64,000 nucleotides of DNA, from NCBI GenBank assembly GCA_964036665.1, contig OZ038527.1, positions 17,072,221-17,136,220 of the forward strand, written 5' to 3'. The notes beneath the pieces were generated by a model that did not search any database, was not told the DNA's origin, and worked only from the letters and a program-made list of their open reading frames with translations. The DNA is from Gordius sp. MW1 (taxonomy: Eukaryota; Nematomorpha; Gordioida; Gordea; Gordiidae). Shown piece after piece: positions 21,271-32,340 of the stretch (position 1 is its first letter; each line of letters begins with the position of its first letter). Position numbers and translations under genes: made by a program.

Positions 21271-21384
21271 CAGAAATATGGAATTTTGAAATCGTACATA
21301 TGGAAATTTGAAATCGTAGTCGTGGCCAAATCGTAGTTTCGGGATTCTGGCGTTTCGGGATTTAGAGGGGTTCCCCATAGAATT

Positions 21385-23340
21385 ATATATAAGCAATTAT
21401 TACATATTTAATATAACTTAATATTCACCTTCATTCAGTCTATATACCTAGCTTAAACATATAAGTGTAACATGATTTTGAGCAATTAGCAATTGAGTAG
21501 GATTCCATTTAAAACACATCATACAATTCTATATGACATTTTGTACCGCATAACATTCTATCTATGCAAAAATAATTTAGCAACGGCTTGAAGAAAATTT
21601 ATAAATGCATTATAATAAAGTTGCGATACAAAAATTAGACTGGATGTACCCAAATCATTGCCGACATGTTGCCAACATAAGCTTAACCATCATCTGGATC
21701 TTTCAATATGACCCCTTTGCTGGGATGGATATATTCGTAACTAACTGTCCTCAATAGAGCTGATAGAATTCATAAAGAGAGGGGAAAAAAATCAAAATTT
21801 TCGAGTGGAGGATAAAGATAATATTCCTAAATAATGTGGGATATTTTGCAAAAATATATCATCCTACCTCTACAAAACCCAACTCACTATTTATCAACAT
21901 CACACTCCTCCCAAATGAATGATTTTATTTATAACTGAGACCAATTGTGTCGCCCAAACTAGCTAACCATGATGAGACACTTTCTTTCCACATCTCCAAA
22001 CCTCGATCCTGAGTACAATGCCCAAACTAGAAAACAATGAGAAACTGCAGGTCTTCTTTCCAAAGTCCCAAGGAAGTGTCGTATCCTATATTTATATGCT
22101 TATACTATTTGCTTGCATGTTTTGCTTTTACTTTAATGTCTCCTGCTACTAACAATACTGATCTTTGCTTTTACATACTAACACACTATACCACCTGTAA
22201 TTGAGATAAGATATATTAAAGCTGAATGATTTCTGAATTCTTGCACTCTTATCATTTGGGGGAACTATCACAATATTTAAACTCATTTATAAAGAACAAA
22301 ATGTTTGATGTTTATTGTATTCTTAAATTGGGAATATTCTACTCAACAGTATGAATCATAGGTTTTAAAATGTTAAATGTGGACTGGACTCTACTAATAA
22401 AAATGAATTATTGTTTAATAAGGACTTAAAATTTGAGGAGACTTTTGTAAAGTTTTTTTTTTCAGCAACCGTATTTGGTTAGGATTTATCCATCTAACTG
22501 ATTCTTTACTACATCTCTTACAATGCAAATTTTCATTTTATAAGTTGAGGAGAATCTCTTTTATTATAGTTTATACAACCCTTTTTACATCATCTATGAT
22601 AACATAAACCTTCCTTCCCAACCTAATCACATGCCATCATAAATCCCTTTAGGATGAGGGTGCCTTGTTTTGCTTAATAAAAGTTTCTATAATGCATGCA
22701 CCCTTTGATAAACTTATTAATACTCAGCACCTGCCATCCAAATCAAATGATTAGCCAGAATCGGAGGTTGTCCAATAATTTGATCTCTATGATAGACTGA
22801 CCTTGAATTTGACATCACATATATTATGTAAAAAAGATGGCTTAGATGAATAGGAGAAGGTTTTTTAAAATATCGATTAATGTTAACTATTGGCTTGTAA
22901 TTTTAACTTTATCTCATCTATTGGCATGGATAAAAATAACTGGCACATTGATATTTGACAAATAAGAAATAGAAAAACTTTGGAATATTCGTCATTGACA
23001 TGCTAAAATGATATGATTAATAGTAACAGATTTGCTACTGGATAGTAGAATCTTACCTTTCGTTTTGAACTGAATGGATATCTAATAACTAAATCTGATA
23101 TATATATATAATACGTATAAAAGTAGAGAAAATTTTAATTTTAACTGATCTCTATACACGATATTAAAACATAATTGAGATTACATTAATCAATAAATAG
23201 GAAAGGGAAATGCTTGATAAATTTAAAAACTAAAGTGCGCTCGCTTTTGACTTCGATACCTGATCTTTAACTTTCATTATCCATAGTAAACTAACACTAA
23301 CCCCCCCCCCCCCCTCCAAATCTTAACTAATAATATCATT
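21385..23340. other. Non-coding AT-rich stretch
   Basis: No gene recognised. On the minus strand near 21960-22080 two adjacent related segments (about 21960-22010 and 22020-22075, both reading AGTTTGGGC...) look like a short duplication; they may be exon-like but no family is evident. A C-run of 14 lies at 23301-23314, just upstream of the LINE. Confidence 0.35.
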
Positions 23341-26300
23341 GGTTTTCATAACTGGACGAAATATAAACTATCATGCGGATTAAGATCGCATCACTAAACG
23401 TTAATACCTTAATGGTGGAAGGGAATCAACAATGTATGATAACATTCGCTAGGAAATATAAACTGGACGTTTTGTGTTTACAACAAACTCGGATCCCCCT
23501 CTCCAGAGTCGATAGCGCATACTCAGACTACACAATATATCATGCTGGCATCAGTGAGAACCCAACCACAGGAGTGTCCACAATATTAAATAAACGTCTC
23601 TCAATCTCGAGTATCGATTGGGTTAATGACAGAATCCTCATCCTCAATGTCACATTCGGGTCACGCACTCTTTCATTGATAAACGTCTATGTCCCCACAT
23701 CGTCATATAAACTTCAAATATTGAAAGACTTTTTCACTCTCCTTTCAGGAAAGATCAAAACTCTAAATCGCAGATCAGTGCCCATTATCATTGGCGACTT
23801 CAACTCTTCGGTTAAGTACACTGATCGTGATGATCCTGGCTTGGTTGGCCCTGACTCTTTAGGTACAAATAATAGAAATGGGATTTTTCTGAAAAAATGG
23901 TGTAGAGGGTTGAAGTGGCGCATTGCCTCTACTTTTTCCGACCTCCCCACGGATCAGCTGGCTACATTTAGAAAAAGGAACAGTTCCCAAACAAGCCAAA
24001 TAGATCACCTTCTGTGCAGATCACGGCATTATAAAATTGTAAAAAACTTTCGTGTTATACAGGACACAATAATCGAAAAGGCGGACCACAGCGCCATAGC
24101 AGCTGAGCTGGTAGTGAAATCAGCCACCTTACGAATACCATCATTACGCAATAATCCAACGATAAGGCCACAAGGTTTATCTGGTACAACCGAATTCAGG
24201 GAATATCTACGCTCCAAATTTAGAAATACAAATTTTTCTGATTTACCCATCAATGAGTTGAGTCTGAAAATATCAACTCTATTTGCTAATGCCCCCAAGT
24301 GCCAGAATCGAATGAAGACAAAAACTTGGTTCTCACAACAAACGATAGGGCTACTGAGGACAAGAAATCAACTTTTTTTCGATGATAAAAATTTCCCCTA
24401 CAAATCCTCTTGCCTGTTGGCCCTCAGCAAGCGCATTAAGTCAAGCATAAGACAGGATAAAATGGCTTATATTAATTCGCGAACTAGCGAGGCAGAGGCG
24501 GCGGCCCGCTCAAATAATACTCACCAACTATTCAACATAATAAAAAGCCTAAATCGTAGCTCCTTTTCAAAAAGGGCATACTACAACATAAAAACAGCAA
24601 GTGAGTCAAACGACTCCTTGGTGCAAACCAAAACATGGGAGCTTTACTTTAGATCTATTTTGTCTCCCCAGTTCAAAGTGCCGGTATTGGACATCTTTAG
24701 AGATTTTATAATAAAATTTAAAGGACCTCCGACACTCCCAATATTAACTGACCCACCATCAGTATCAGAGATCAACAGAGCAATCAAATCGCTTAAAACC
24801 CACAAAGCGGCTGACCTGATTGGACTCACCTCAGAGGCACTGAGAGCGGATCCTTACGTCTCTGGTACTATGCTACATCTACTCTTTTATAAAGTCTGGG
24901 CGAAAGAAGAGGCACCAGAATCTTGGTCACAAGGGCGGCTTATCAAGCTTTTTAAGAAAGGAGATCCATCTGATCCTAATAATTACAGGGGAATCACAAT
25001 TATAAATCTTGAGTCCAAAATATTTATAAAAATAATCTACAACAGAATATATAATGAGGTCGAGGGCATTCTCAAACAAAATCAAGCAGGGTTTAGGAAA
25101 TGCCGGACTACAACAGAACACATCATCACCCTGAGAAATATGATAGATGTGTCGCGTTTCAGTGGGGATCCTTTGGTTTTAGTCTTCCTAGACATTTCGA
25201 AAGCGTTTGACTCTCTTTCCCATCTTTACATTTCGGAGTCGCTATGTCTATTGGGAATTCCCAAAAAATTGATTCTTATGATCTTCCTGATCTACAAAGA
25301 CATGAAAGTAATAATAACGCATCTACAACACAAATCAGACCCGATCCCAGTGACAGTGGGAGTTAGACAGGGCTGCCCACTGTCCCCTCTTCTTTTTATA
25401 ATAGCGATGGACTTGATCGTAAAGCGGTCTATACTTGGCTACGATGGCATCAATGTAAACGGTACCAACATATCATCACTACTTTTTGCGGATGATATAT
25501 GCCTTATCGCTTCGTCTGTATCACAGGCTCAATCGATGGTTGATAGATTTGCTACTCAGGCGAAACAAGCAGGGTTGTTTATAAATGCTAGTAAGTGCTC
25601 TATGCTTGTAATAAATAATCAATCAGAGGAGGAGTTAATAATAGAAAATAACCCAATACAAGCATCCCACAGAGTAAAGTATTTAGGAGTAGAACTAACA
25701 GAGGATTCTTATGCTGACGAAGACTTAGATTTAAAGCTCCGACGAACTCTTGTAAAATTTTACTCTTGTTCGGCAATCTGGCGCTCGCGCCAACTGGTCC
25801 TTAACACCCGCCTGAGGATTTTAAAGTTATGATTCTACCAACACTTCTTTATGGGTGTGAATCTTGGTCGTTGCGTGCTCCCGGCATAAAAAAACTCCAA
25901 ATTAACATAAACAAAATGCTACGAATTGTATGTCGAATCTTTTATCCGGCAACGATAACAAACGAAAATCTGTGGATGCGTTGCAAGATCCCTCCAGTTA
26001 AAAATATTATGTTAACAAGGAAGTGGAATTTTTTAGCGCATCAGGCCCGGAGGAAGGGAACAAACTATTGCCTGTCTTCCCTGTTCTGGTGTCCTCCTTC
26101 ACTAAGAGGCTTGAAGTGCAACGGCAGTTGGCTTCATAAGACTTTTCGTGAAATCCAACTATTGGGTCAGGACTGGGATTCAATGTTGACAATAATGCAA
26201 GATAGGAAATTATGGATAGAGTTCTCAAAAAACCAACTATCTTGTCTTTCAACTACAAGGGCGCGTACATCTCATTCGTAATAATCGCTCTCCCAGAATG

Positions 26301-26515
26301 TTCTCTTTAATTCTTATGGATTAGGGTATTACATATAACCATGCCATAATTACACTGCATATTAATCAAATTTGTTACAGGTACATTACACACGTTGTCA
26401 CCAACGTGGCCTTATGCGCCATTTGGCGTGAGAAGGGGCCCAACCTTAGATTGCACTTACTAAGCTCTTGGGCGTCTTCGCGGCAATCATACATACATAC
26501 ATACATATTTAATAT
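23340..26515 (+). mobile_element. APE-type non-LTR retrotransposon (LINE)
   Basis: A near full-length element: one large ORF with endonuclease and reverse transcriptase, a short 3' UTR and a tail of CATA tetranucleotides (about 26488-26506). There is no RNase H domain and no separate ORF1 visible; this layout and the tail resemble the RTE-like group, but exact clade placement needs a tree. The 5' boundary is not defined. Confidence 0.8.
23373..26281 (+). pseudogene. LINE ORF2: APE endonuclease and reverse transcriptase, frameshifted
   Basis: The first 819 codons (23373-25832) start MRIKIASLNVNTL (endonuclease Asn) and continue with IIIGDFNSS (about residue 142, catalytic D-x-N), SQIDHLLCR, and KADHSAIAAEL (about 238, catalytic DH). 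Reverse transcriptase follows with NNYRGITIINLESKIF, FLDISKAFDSL, GVRQGCPLSPLLF and FADD (about residue 705). At 25829 the frame shifts by one base; the 150-codon continuation starts ILPTLLYGCESW, the usual next block, so a single indel explains the break. One key residue differs: the usual LQET reads LQQT at residues 36-39, replacing the metal-binding Glu with Gln. Confidence 0.88.
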
Positions 26516-26960
26516 AATATATTATACACTAAATTATATAATTAATAAATACAAATTATTTGGTATAGGGTGGTATATAATTAAGTGTATATAATAAAAT
26601 ATATGTAATTATTTAAAAGCAATTCATACATACTTAATATATTAAATACTAAATTATATAATTAGAAAATACAAATTAGTTTGTTATAGGGTAGTATATA
26701 GTTAACATAGTAAAATATATGTAATTCTATAAAAGCAATTTATAAATACTTAATATATTCAATACTAGATTAATTAATAAATACAAGTTAGTCTGGTAAA
26801 GGATGGTATATAATTAAGTGTATATAATAAAATATATGTAGTAATATAAAAGCAATTTATACATACTCAATATATTAAATACTAAATTATATAATTAACT
26901 AATACACGTAGTTTGGTATAGAGTGGTGTATAATTAAGCAATATATAATAAATTTATTAT
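26515..26960. repeat. Minisatellite of about 110-125 bp units
   Basis: Four imperfect units carry ATATAATTAATAAATACAAATTA-like text split by GGTATAGGGTGGTATATAAT and CATACTTAATATATTAAATA. Unit starts fall near 26551, 26671, 26781 and 26905. It begins directly after the LINE tail. Confidence 0.7.
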
Positions 26961-27986
26961 ATAAAGGATATCATCTGAGTGCTATCTCATGCCTTTAGAT
27001 TATTGTTTACAAGTTGATTAATGGAATATTTAGAATGATAATTGATATTTGAGAGGATAATCTCAGCTTAAACATATAAGAGATTTGCTAAAGTTTTTTT
27101 TGTACTTTAATAGAAAACATATTAAATTTTAAAAGGGCAATCTCTTTAGCCATTAGATTAAATAGAAATTATACATACAATTTAAGATGCTATATAACTT
27201 AATTAGATCCTTAAAGATTGTAAAGGGATCATTACTAAATATGATTAGTATCAATGTGCATGTAATTAGATAAGCTTTTGTATTTAGTTTTTGCTATTTT
27301 AAAGCAAATTTATTTATACCTGAATCACTAACTATATCTATTTTATTTTTATCCACCTCAACTAATGTTTACTTATTGATGTACTGTTATATTGATATAT
27401 AAGATGATTGATGGATAAAACTCTTACCCCAATTTTTACAATACTTACAAAAGAGCCTAGAAAAAAACGATTTCTTGTTCTTGTTTTAAAAAGATCTAAT
27501 TAGAAAATGTTATAGCTGGTTGTGAAAATCTGGTAACTATTAATAACTTTTTAAAAATGTGAATAATTTTATTTTTTACCAAACTTAATTTCAAGAAATA
27601 TCAATAAGCTTAGACTTTATAGCATTTCAAACTTTAAACTCTTATCTCAGCCCAGTATTTTGTGCAATCTTTTGCCACAGATTTTAAATTAAAAGTTTCA
27701 CATTTAACAAGTTGTACTTTTGCAAATCCTTTAACACTTCATATGTCTATGCTCTATATTGCTACTTAACAACATACATTGTAGCCTTTTATTTGCTATT
27801 TTGACTTGTCATATATAGGTATGAGGAGTAATACAAGATTAATCCTCCTTTTTGGGGCCTAAGATATTCTGGGGAAGCCACTAGGTTAATAAATATAAAT
27901 TAGTTGAATCTTAGATATAAATACATATTTTGTGAAGATAATGAAATAAATAAAAAAAACTAGGTAGTATAAATATCAAAAAATAC
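26960..27986. other. Non-coding AT-rich DNA
   Basis: No gene, inverted ends or tandem array recognised. A segment on the minus strand (27880-27830, after an acceptor-like acctag) might be a further exon of the duplicated-exon gene to its right, but this is not supported by any family match. Confidence 0.3.
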
Positions 27987-28500
27987 CTCTGTCCATTTGA
28001 TTGGTAACATCCATAATTTGTGGATTATCAGTAGGTATGAAATGGCTTATTTGTGTATTAGGAGTGGCCACACTTTGCTGGTCTAAAAAAATATTACAAA
28101 AATTAAACAAAACAATACTTTGTGGCTGTTCTTGCCTCTAAAACTCTAGGCAGTATTCTCGGATAGTTGGTTGAAACACTTATTGACTGGCTTCTTAGTG
28201 TATTATGACTAGCAATCTGCTGATCTAAAAAAAGATTAGAACAAATTCAGCAATACAATACTTTGTGGCTGTTCTTGCCTAACTAAAACTGTAGGCAGTA
28301 TTCTCGGATAGTTGGTTGAAACACCTAATGACTGGCTTCTTAGTGTATTATGACTAGCAATCTGCTGATCTAAAAAAAGATTAGAACAAATGCAGCAATA
28401 CAATACTTTGTGGCTGTCCCTGCACAATTAAGGCTCAAAGCAGCAGTTTATTAGATGCAGAGATAGATGGGTGATCATTCTGGCCTATATAATATAAATT
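27987..28500 (-). pseudogene. Unrecognised gene piece with tandemly duplicated exon
   Basis: On the minus strand, exon-like blocks with acceptors tttttttag and donors AAA|gtattg alternate with short introns (about 37 nt). Block 28262-28369 (108 bp, phase 1 at both ends) encodes NQQIASHNTLRSQS and VSTNYPRILPTVL. Block 28119-28224 is almost the same sequence with its own intron copy but two bases shorter, so it shifts frame. Block 27987-28082 is a diverged relative (QQSVATPNTQISHFIPTD). A fourth, more decayed copy lies at about 28420-28480. Symmetric-phase duplication would keep the frame; later indels broke it. The family is not recognised. Confidence 0.5.
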
Positions 28501-28740
28501 TGAAAATAAATGAAATTGCACTTGTAGGCATGAATAATAAACGAAAATATTGATTACACTTTGTGATATGGTAAAATTTTAAAATAAACGTTAAAATCAA
28601 CGTTATAATGATTGGTTGTTTACTTAAGATATGTGACATATTATATAAATTTCGATTGCGAAATTGTCTATGAATTTGATTGGTTGTCAGTATTATGAAC
28701 GGTCGTTATTTTGAACAGAAGCGAATCCCCACAGTAGAGA
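28500..28740. other. Non-coding; contains dispersed repeat fragment
   Basis: 28689-28722 (GTCAGTATTATGAACGGTCG and following) matches 18885-18925 in inverted orientation, so it belongs to a repeat family in this genome. Boundaries not defined. Confidence 0.4.
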
Positions 28741-28745
28741 TATTC

Positions 28746-28905
28746 GGTGGCCCGTCAACTCGCCGAAAACAATCTCGCCGAAATTAATGTCCCCCTGCTA
28801 AAAAATGCCCCCAAATTTGTGATTGGTTGATGGGTTAGGGTTAATAAGCTTGGGGACCTTTTTTTAGCTGGGGGACATTATTTTTCGGCGAGTTGATAGG
28901 GCACC
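28746..28905. mobile_element. MULE-type MITE, 160 bp
   Basis: The 9-bp target duplication GAGATATTC is exact on both sides (28737-28745, 28906-28914). Inverted ends share TCAACTCGCCGAAAA (left GGTGGCCCG..., right read inward GGTGCCCTA...). An internal copy of CTCGCCGAAA lies next to the left end. It has no coding capacity; the 9-bp duplication points to Mutator-like mobilisation. Confidence 0.8.
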
Positions 28906-28914
28906 GAGATATTC

Positions 28915-29549
28915 ATTTTGAATGTTATACACATGCTTATATTATTATTTATAAATAAAAAAAACTTTAAAAAGAGCTAAAAAACTATGTGTATGGAGTA
29001 TGTAAAACCTCAAACGCTTATATCTTCAAAAATGTTGAGCCAAAATCCATTTGCTATATTACAATACAGAAAAAACCAAAGTTCCTTAATCTCAAACTGT
29101 AACACTTTAGTGGGACCTCTCAGACCACATAAGGACTCTTGGGGGTAAACTTTTGTAATAGTAGAAATATTATGATGATTTAATTTTAGCAATTAATTTC
29201 CTTATAAAAATTTTAAACCATGTGATTTTTATAGCAAGATGCACTCTATGGGATACAAATTTAAGGTTTAAGCTCTAAATAGTTGCTGCTTTTAACAAGT
29301 TAAGGGTTGAGATTTCACATGTAAATTAAGGATTATTGATGTAAGGCAGAGAAAAATACATTTATTTTAGCATCAAAGCATTTAAAAACTAAGTTAAAAC
29401 CTATTATCAAAATGTAATGTATTTTTTAAGGGGATTGTAAATTTTCTATTAGCTTGTTGCATATTTAAAAAACATATACAACAATATAAGTGTTTATTAA
29501 TTATATCATTGAAAAATTTAAATTTGTACAATTAACAAAATGTGCCAGC
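28915..29549. other. Non-coding, 3' flank of PPAN
   Basis: AT-rich. Short frames on the minus strand (29010-29192) show no family motif. It may include the PPAN 3' UTR. Confidence 0.35.
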
Positions 29550-30918
29550 TTATTCAGCTGATTTTATATTTGGACGTAATCTTTTGTTAGAAGGTTTCAA
29601 ACGTCTTTTCTTAATTTGTTTCTCTTGTTTCAAAATTTGATTTGTTAGTTTGTTTTTTCTAAAAATATTTATTATATAAACTATAAAATCAATACTTTTT
29701 TTGAGCATGTAGTTCATTAAGCTGCTTGATTTCATCAGTTGTTTTCGTGATGTATTGATGGAAAAGTACTTTTCCCTCACAAAGTCCTTCTTCAATTTTA
29801 ACCAATTTAAGATCTAAGCGTGGACCTATTTCAATTAATCTATTAATAATATTAAAATTAAATTTTATTTTTTGAATACCTTATGGCACTTTGATGTGAT
29901 TTTAAATTCCCTTTTCCAGATATATTTTGAGGAAGGGTAAGGTGTGTATCTGGTGCATCTAATTCACCTTCACTTTCAGATGCTTGTTCCCTAATACTTT
30001 ATTAATTTGTATTAGAGTGAAACCATACTTTATAAAATAGTCATGTATATCATTATAATCAGACATATTTGGAACTTTTTTGCCTTTGATTATCTTTTTC
30101 AGATTTTTATTGATACCATAAGGGTTAACTTTCAGGGAATAATGCCTCAAATATATACATTCATTTTCTGCATCATATTTAATAAGCAAACATCTTTTGA
30201 CTTGGTTTAAGTTAATCTACTTTATTAAAATGTGTTTGTAAATATATATACCTTTAAAACATCTATAGATGGAATCATGTTTTGGAACATTGATGACATA
30301 ATTTTATGGTGCATAATTGAATCTTTAAACCCACTTAAAATTAGCAGTGGATGATGAGAGTAAATGGATTTGGTTCTTAAAAGAAAAACTAATTATATTA
30401 TTGTACATACAAAAGATCAGATAGTTAAATAAAATTAAGATATGTTTACAATCTATTCTTCTATTTTATTGACTAATGAAATATTTTACTTCATGGGTTT
30501 TTTGATAAATTGCGCTACTTCTTTTGCCAAACATGTTGAAAGAATTTTAAATGATAAAGTGGGTCCATGAGGAGTCCTAAAAATACGCACATTATGTGAG
30601 TTTTCTGTACGTGAGAAGCTTATTATGTGACTAACATGAAATGTCCCAGCAATCGATAAAAAATCTTTTAAAGAATTGGATGGTTTGACCTAAAAAGGTT
30701 AAAAGTAACAACGTTAATTATACTTTCAAATTTGTAGCAGTGTAAGGTTCAAATATGTTTCGTGTATCTTTAATAAGTTCTCTTAACTTAGTTCCTACGG
30801 CTCCTCTATTAATAACAATAACGTGTGGTGCTTTAGCTATTTCTTCATCTTCAACCACGTTACCACTATCGCATTTTTGCGACTTTATAGCACTTTTGCT
30901 TCGCTTTCGTTTGCCCAT
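29550..30918 (-). CDS. PPAN: Peter Pan / Ssf1, Brix-domain ribosome biogenesis factor
   Basis: Nucleolar protein required for 27S pre-rRNA processing and 60S subunit assembly. Seven exons on the minus strand join in phase: 30918-30724, 30689-30490, 30375-30252, 30216-30029, 29990-29880, 29839-29696, 29658-29550, giving about 356 aa. Exon 1 has MGKRKRSKSAIK and APHVIVINRGAVG (family: APHSFVIHRGHVG) and FEPYTATNL. Exon 2 has LKDFLSIAGTFHVSHI and TPHGPTLSFKI, the Brix hallmark. Exon 3 ends SSMFQNMIPSID. Exon 4 has CIYLRHYSLKVNPYGINK and KVPNMSDYNDI. Exons 5-6 have ESEGE, LTLPQNISGKGN, EIGPRLDLKLVKIEEG and FHQYITKT. The last exon is a basic KKRRLKPSNKR tail. Five of six introns are only 34-40 nt. 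It is shorter than the human protein (about 470 aa), mostly at the C-terminus. Confidence 0.93.
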
Positions 30919-31125
30919 TAAGATAACTGCAGATTAATACAAATTTTCACATAGTCAATGTCGAACTAATGATTATTTTTTAAATTAAATATATTGCTTT
31001 TCAGACATATATAATAATATAAAATTACAACATAATTTTTTTAAGATATATTCCTCATAAATTAAGAATTAAATATTTTAAGAACAAAACTTTTGTCTGC
31101 CCCTTAGATGTGCTAATGTTTATAT

Positions 31126-31488
31126 CATGGGAGTAAGGGGAAGGGGGGCGGCTGCCCCCCCTAATTTAAAAAAATATTTTTCAATACAAAAACCCTAACA
31201 AATTTTAAAAAAAAATTTGTTTTGTCCCCCCCCCCCCCTAATTAGCCGGAGGGGGCAGCCGGACCCCCTGCCCCCCCCTAATTTGTCAGGGGGGGCAGGG
31301 GGTCTGGCTGCCCACACTGCCTAATTTAGGGCAGTTGCTTTTTTTTTGCTCTCAGGAAAATTTTTGGATACTGGACACTTTTTTTTGCTCTCAGAAAATT
31401 TTTTGGATGTTGAGACCTTTTTTTTTTGCTCTCAGGAAAATTTTGATCTGCCCCCCCCCCCCTAATTCAAAACCTGCGTACGCCCATG
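31126..31488. mobile_element. hAT-like MITE, 363 bp, exact 8-bp target duplication
   Basis: GTTTATAT is repeated exactly on both sides (31118-31125, 31489-31496). The left end is CATGGGAGTAAGGGG; the right end read inward is CATGGGCGTACGCAGGTTTT. The interior is dominated by G and C runs (for example 31227-31238, 31451-31462) and repeated GCTCTCAGGAAAATTTT blocks (about 31360-31445). It is the same family as 12459-13088. The 8-bp duplication supports hAT-type mobilisation. Confidence 0.82.
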
Positions 31489-31496
31489 GTTTATAT

Positions 31497-31800
31497 GCAA
31501 AAAAATAATTGCACACTCATCCAATTTTGTCTAAGATTGGCCCACAAATTGTCTACAATTACCGACAGCTATATTTTTATAGTCATATATAGATTGTATT
31601 TTAACTTAGAAATACATTTCGGGGGCAGGGGGAGGGTGTAAAGAAATATTGTCAGTGGTGTTCTAATTTAGGATGGTACCCTATGTATTTTGCATATAAT
31701 TATTGTTATGGATAGACTATGCGCAAAGTACACATACTCTTATTCCTTGACCCCTCTTGTTTTTTACTTATTATTTATTATAAGTGCGTAATTCTTTATA
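31497..31800. other. Non-coding AT-rich DNA
   Basis: It contains a short G-rich patch near 31620-31637. No gene recognised. Confidence 0.35.
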
Positions 31801-32340
31801 AGTTTCTTACCTCGTTTGCTAAATAAAATTTAACAATATACAAAAACCTGTGCGTATTTAAACCCTTCAAAGTCACATAACAGGGCAAGTGAATAAGAAC
31901 TTAACATGTGATCGCCAAGAACTTCTTCTTGTTAATTAAGAGAGCGAAAATAATTTAAGATCAAAATAATTACATATAGCCTGATAATTGCAAAAAGCTG
32001 GCAAGCTATTATTATCTACCTTCTACAGCCTGAAAAAATGAGTATAAATTAAAAAAGTCCAAATATTTGGTTAATTTTTTTTATTTTTATAAAAATTAAA
32101 TAAGTTTGATAAGATGATTATAATTTAAATATCACATAATAGGTTAGCATACAAAATTGTTTGTGAAAATGTTGAATCTATATATATACTATAATATCAA
32201 TCACTTTGCGTTGATACAATTATAAAATACATGAATAGGCACTAGATAAAAATAAGCGCCTAATGTTAAAAGTTGTGTAATAATTGGGAAATTAACATGT
32301 TGGTTGGTTTATGTTTAATTATCGATGTTTTTATATATTT
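31800..32340 (-). pseudogene. Oldest relic of the secreted-peptide gene repeat, inverted
   Basis: On the minus strand, blocks follow the same order as the tandem units at 52-57 kb: TGCCTA(TTCATG) promoter-like text near 32230, GTATGCTAACCTATT near 32145, TAATAATAGCTTGCCAGC near 32000, TTATTTTCGCT near 31945, an exon-1-like stretch near 31870-31935 and CTGTTATGTGACTTTGAAG. The ATG is now ATT and an in-frame TAA interrupts the signal-peptide region. Exon 2 onward is not recognisable. Confidence 0.6.

Larger units (their letters stand above)
19015..21375 (+). mobile_element. Mutator-like element (MULE) with 9-bp target duplication
   Basis: The sequence CATAGAATT is repeated exactly on both sides (19006-19014, 21376-21384); 9-bp duplications are the mark of Mutator-like transposition. 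Inverted ends share AAATCCCGAAACGCCAGAAT followed by CCCGAAA. The 5' half carries a FLYWCH-type gene remnant, as MULEs often do. The 3' half is AT-rich tandem repeats, and no DDE transposase core is visible, so the element is internally deleted. Confidence 0.85.
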
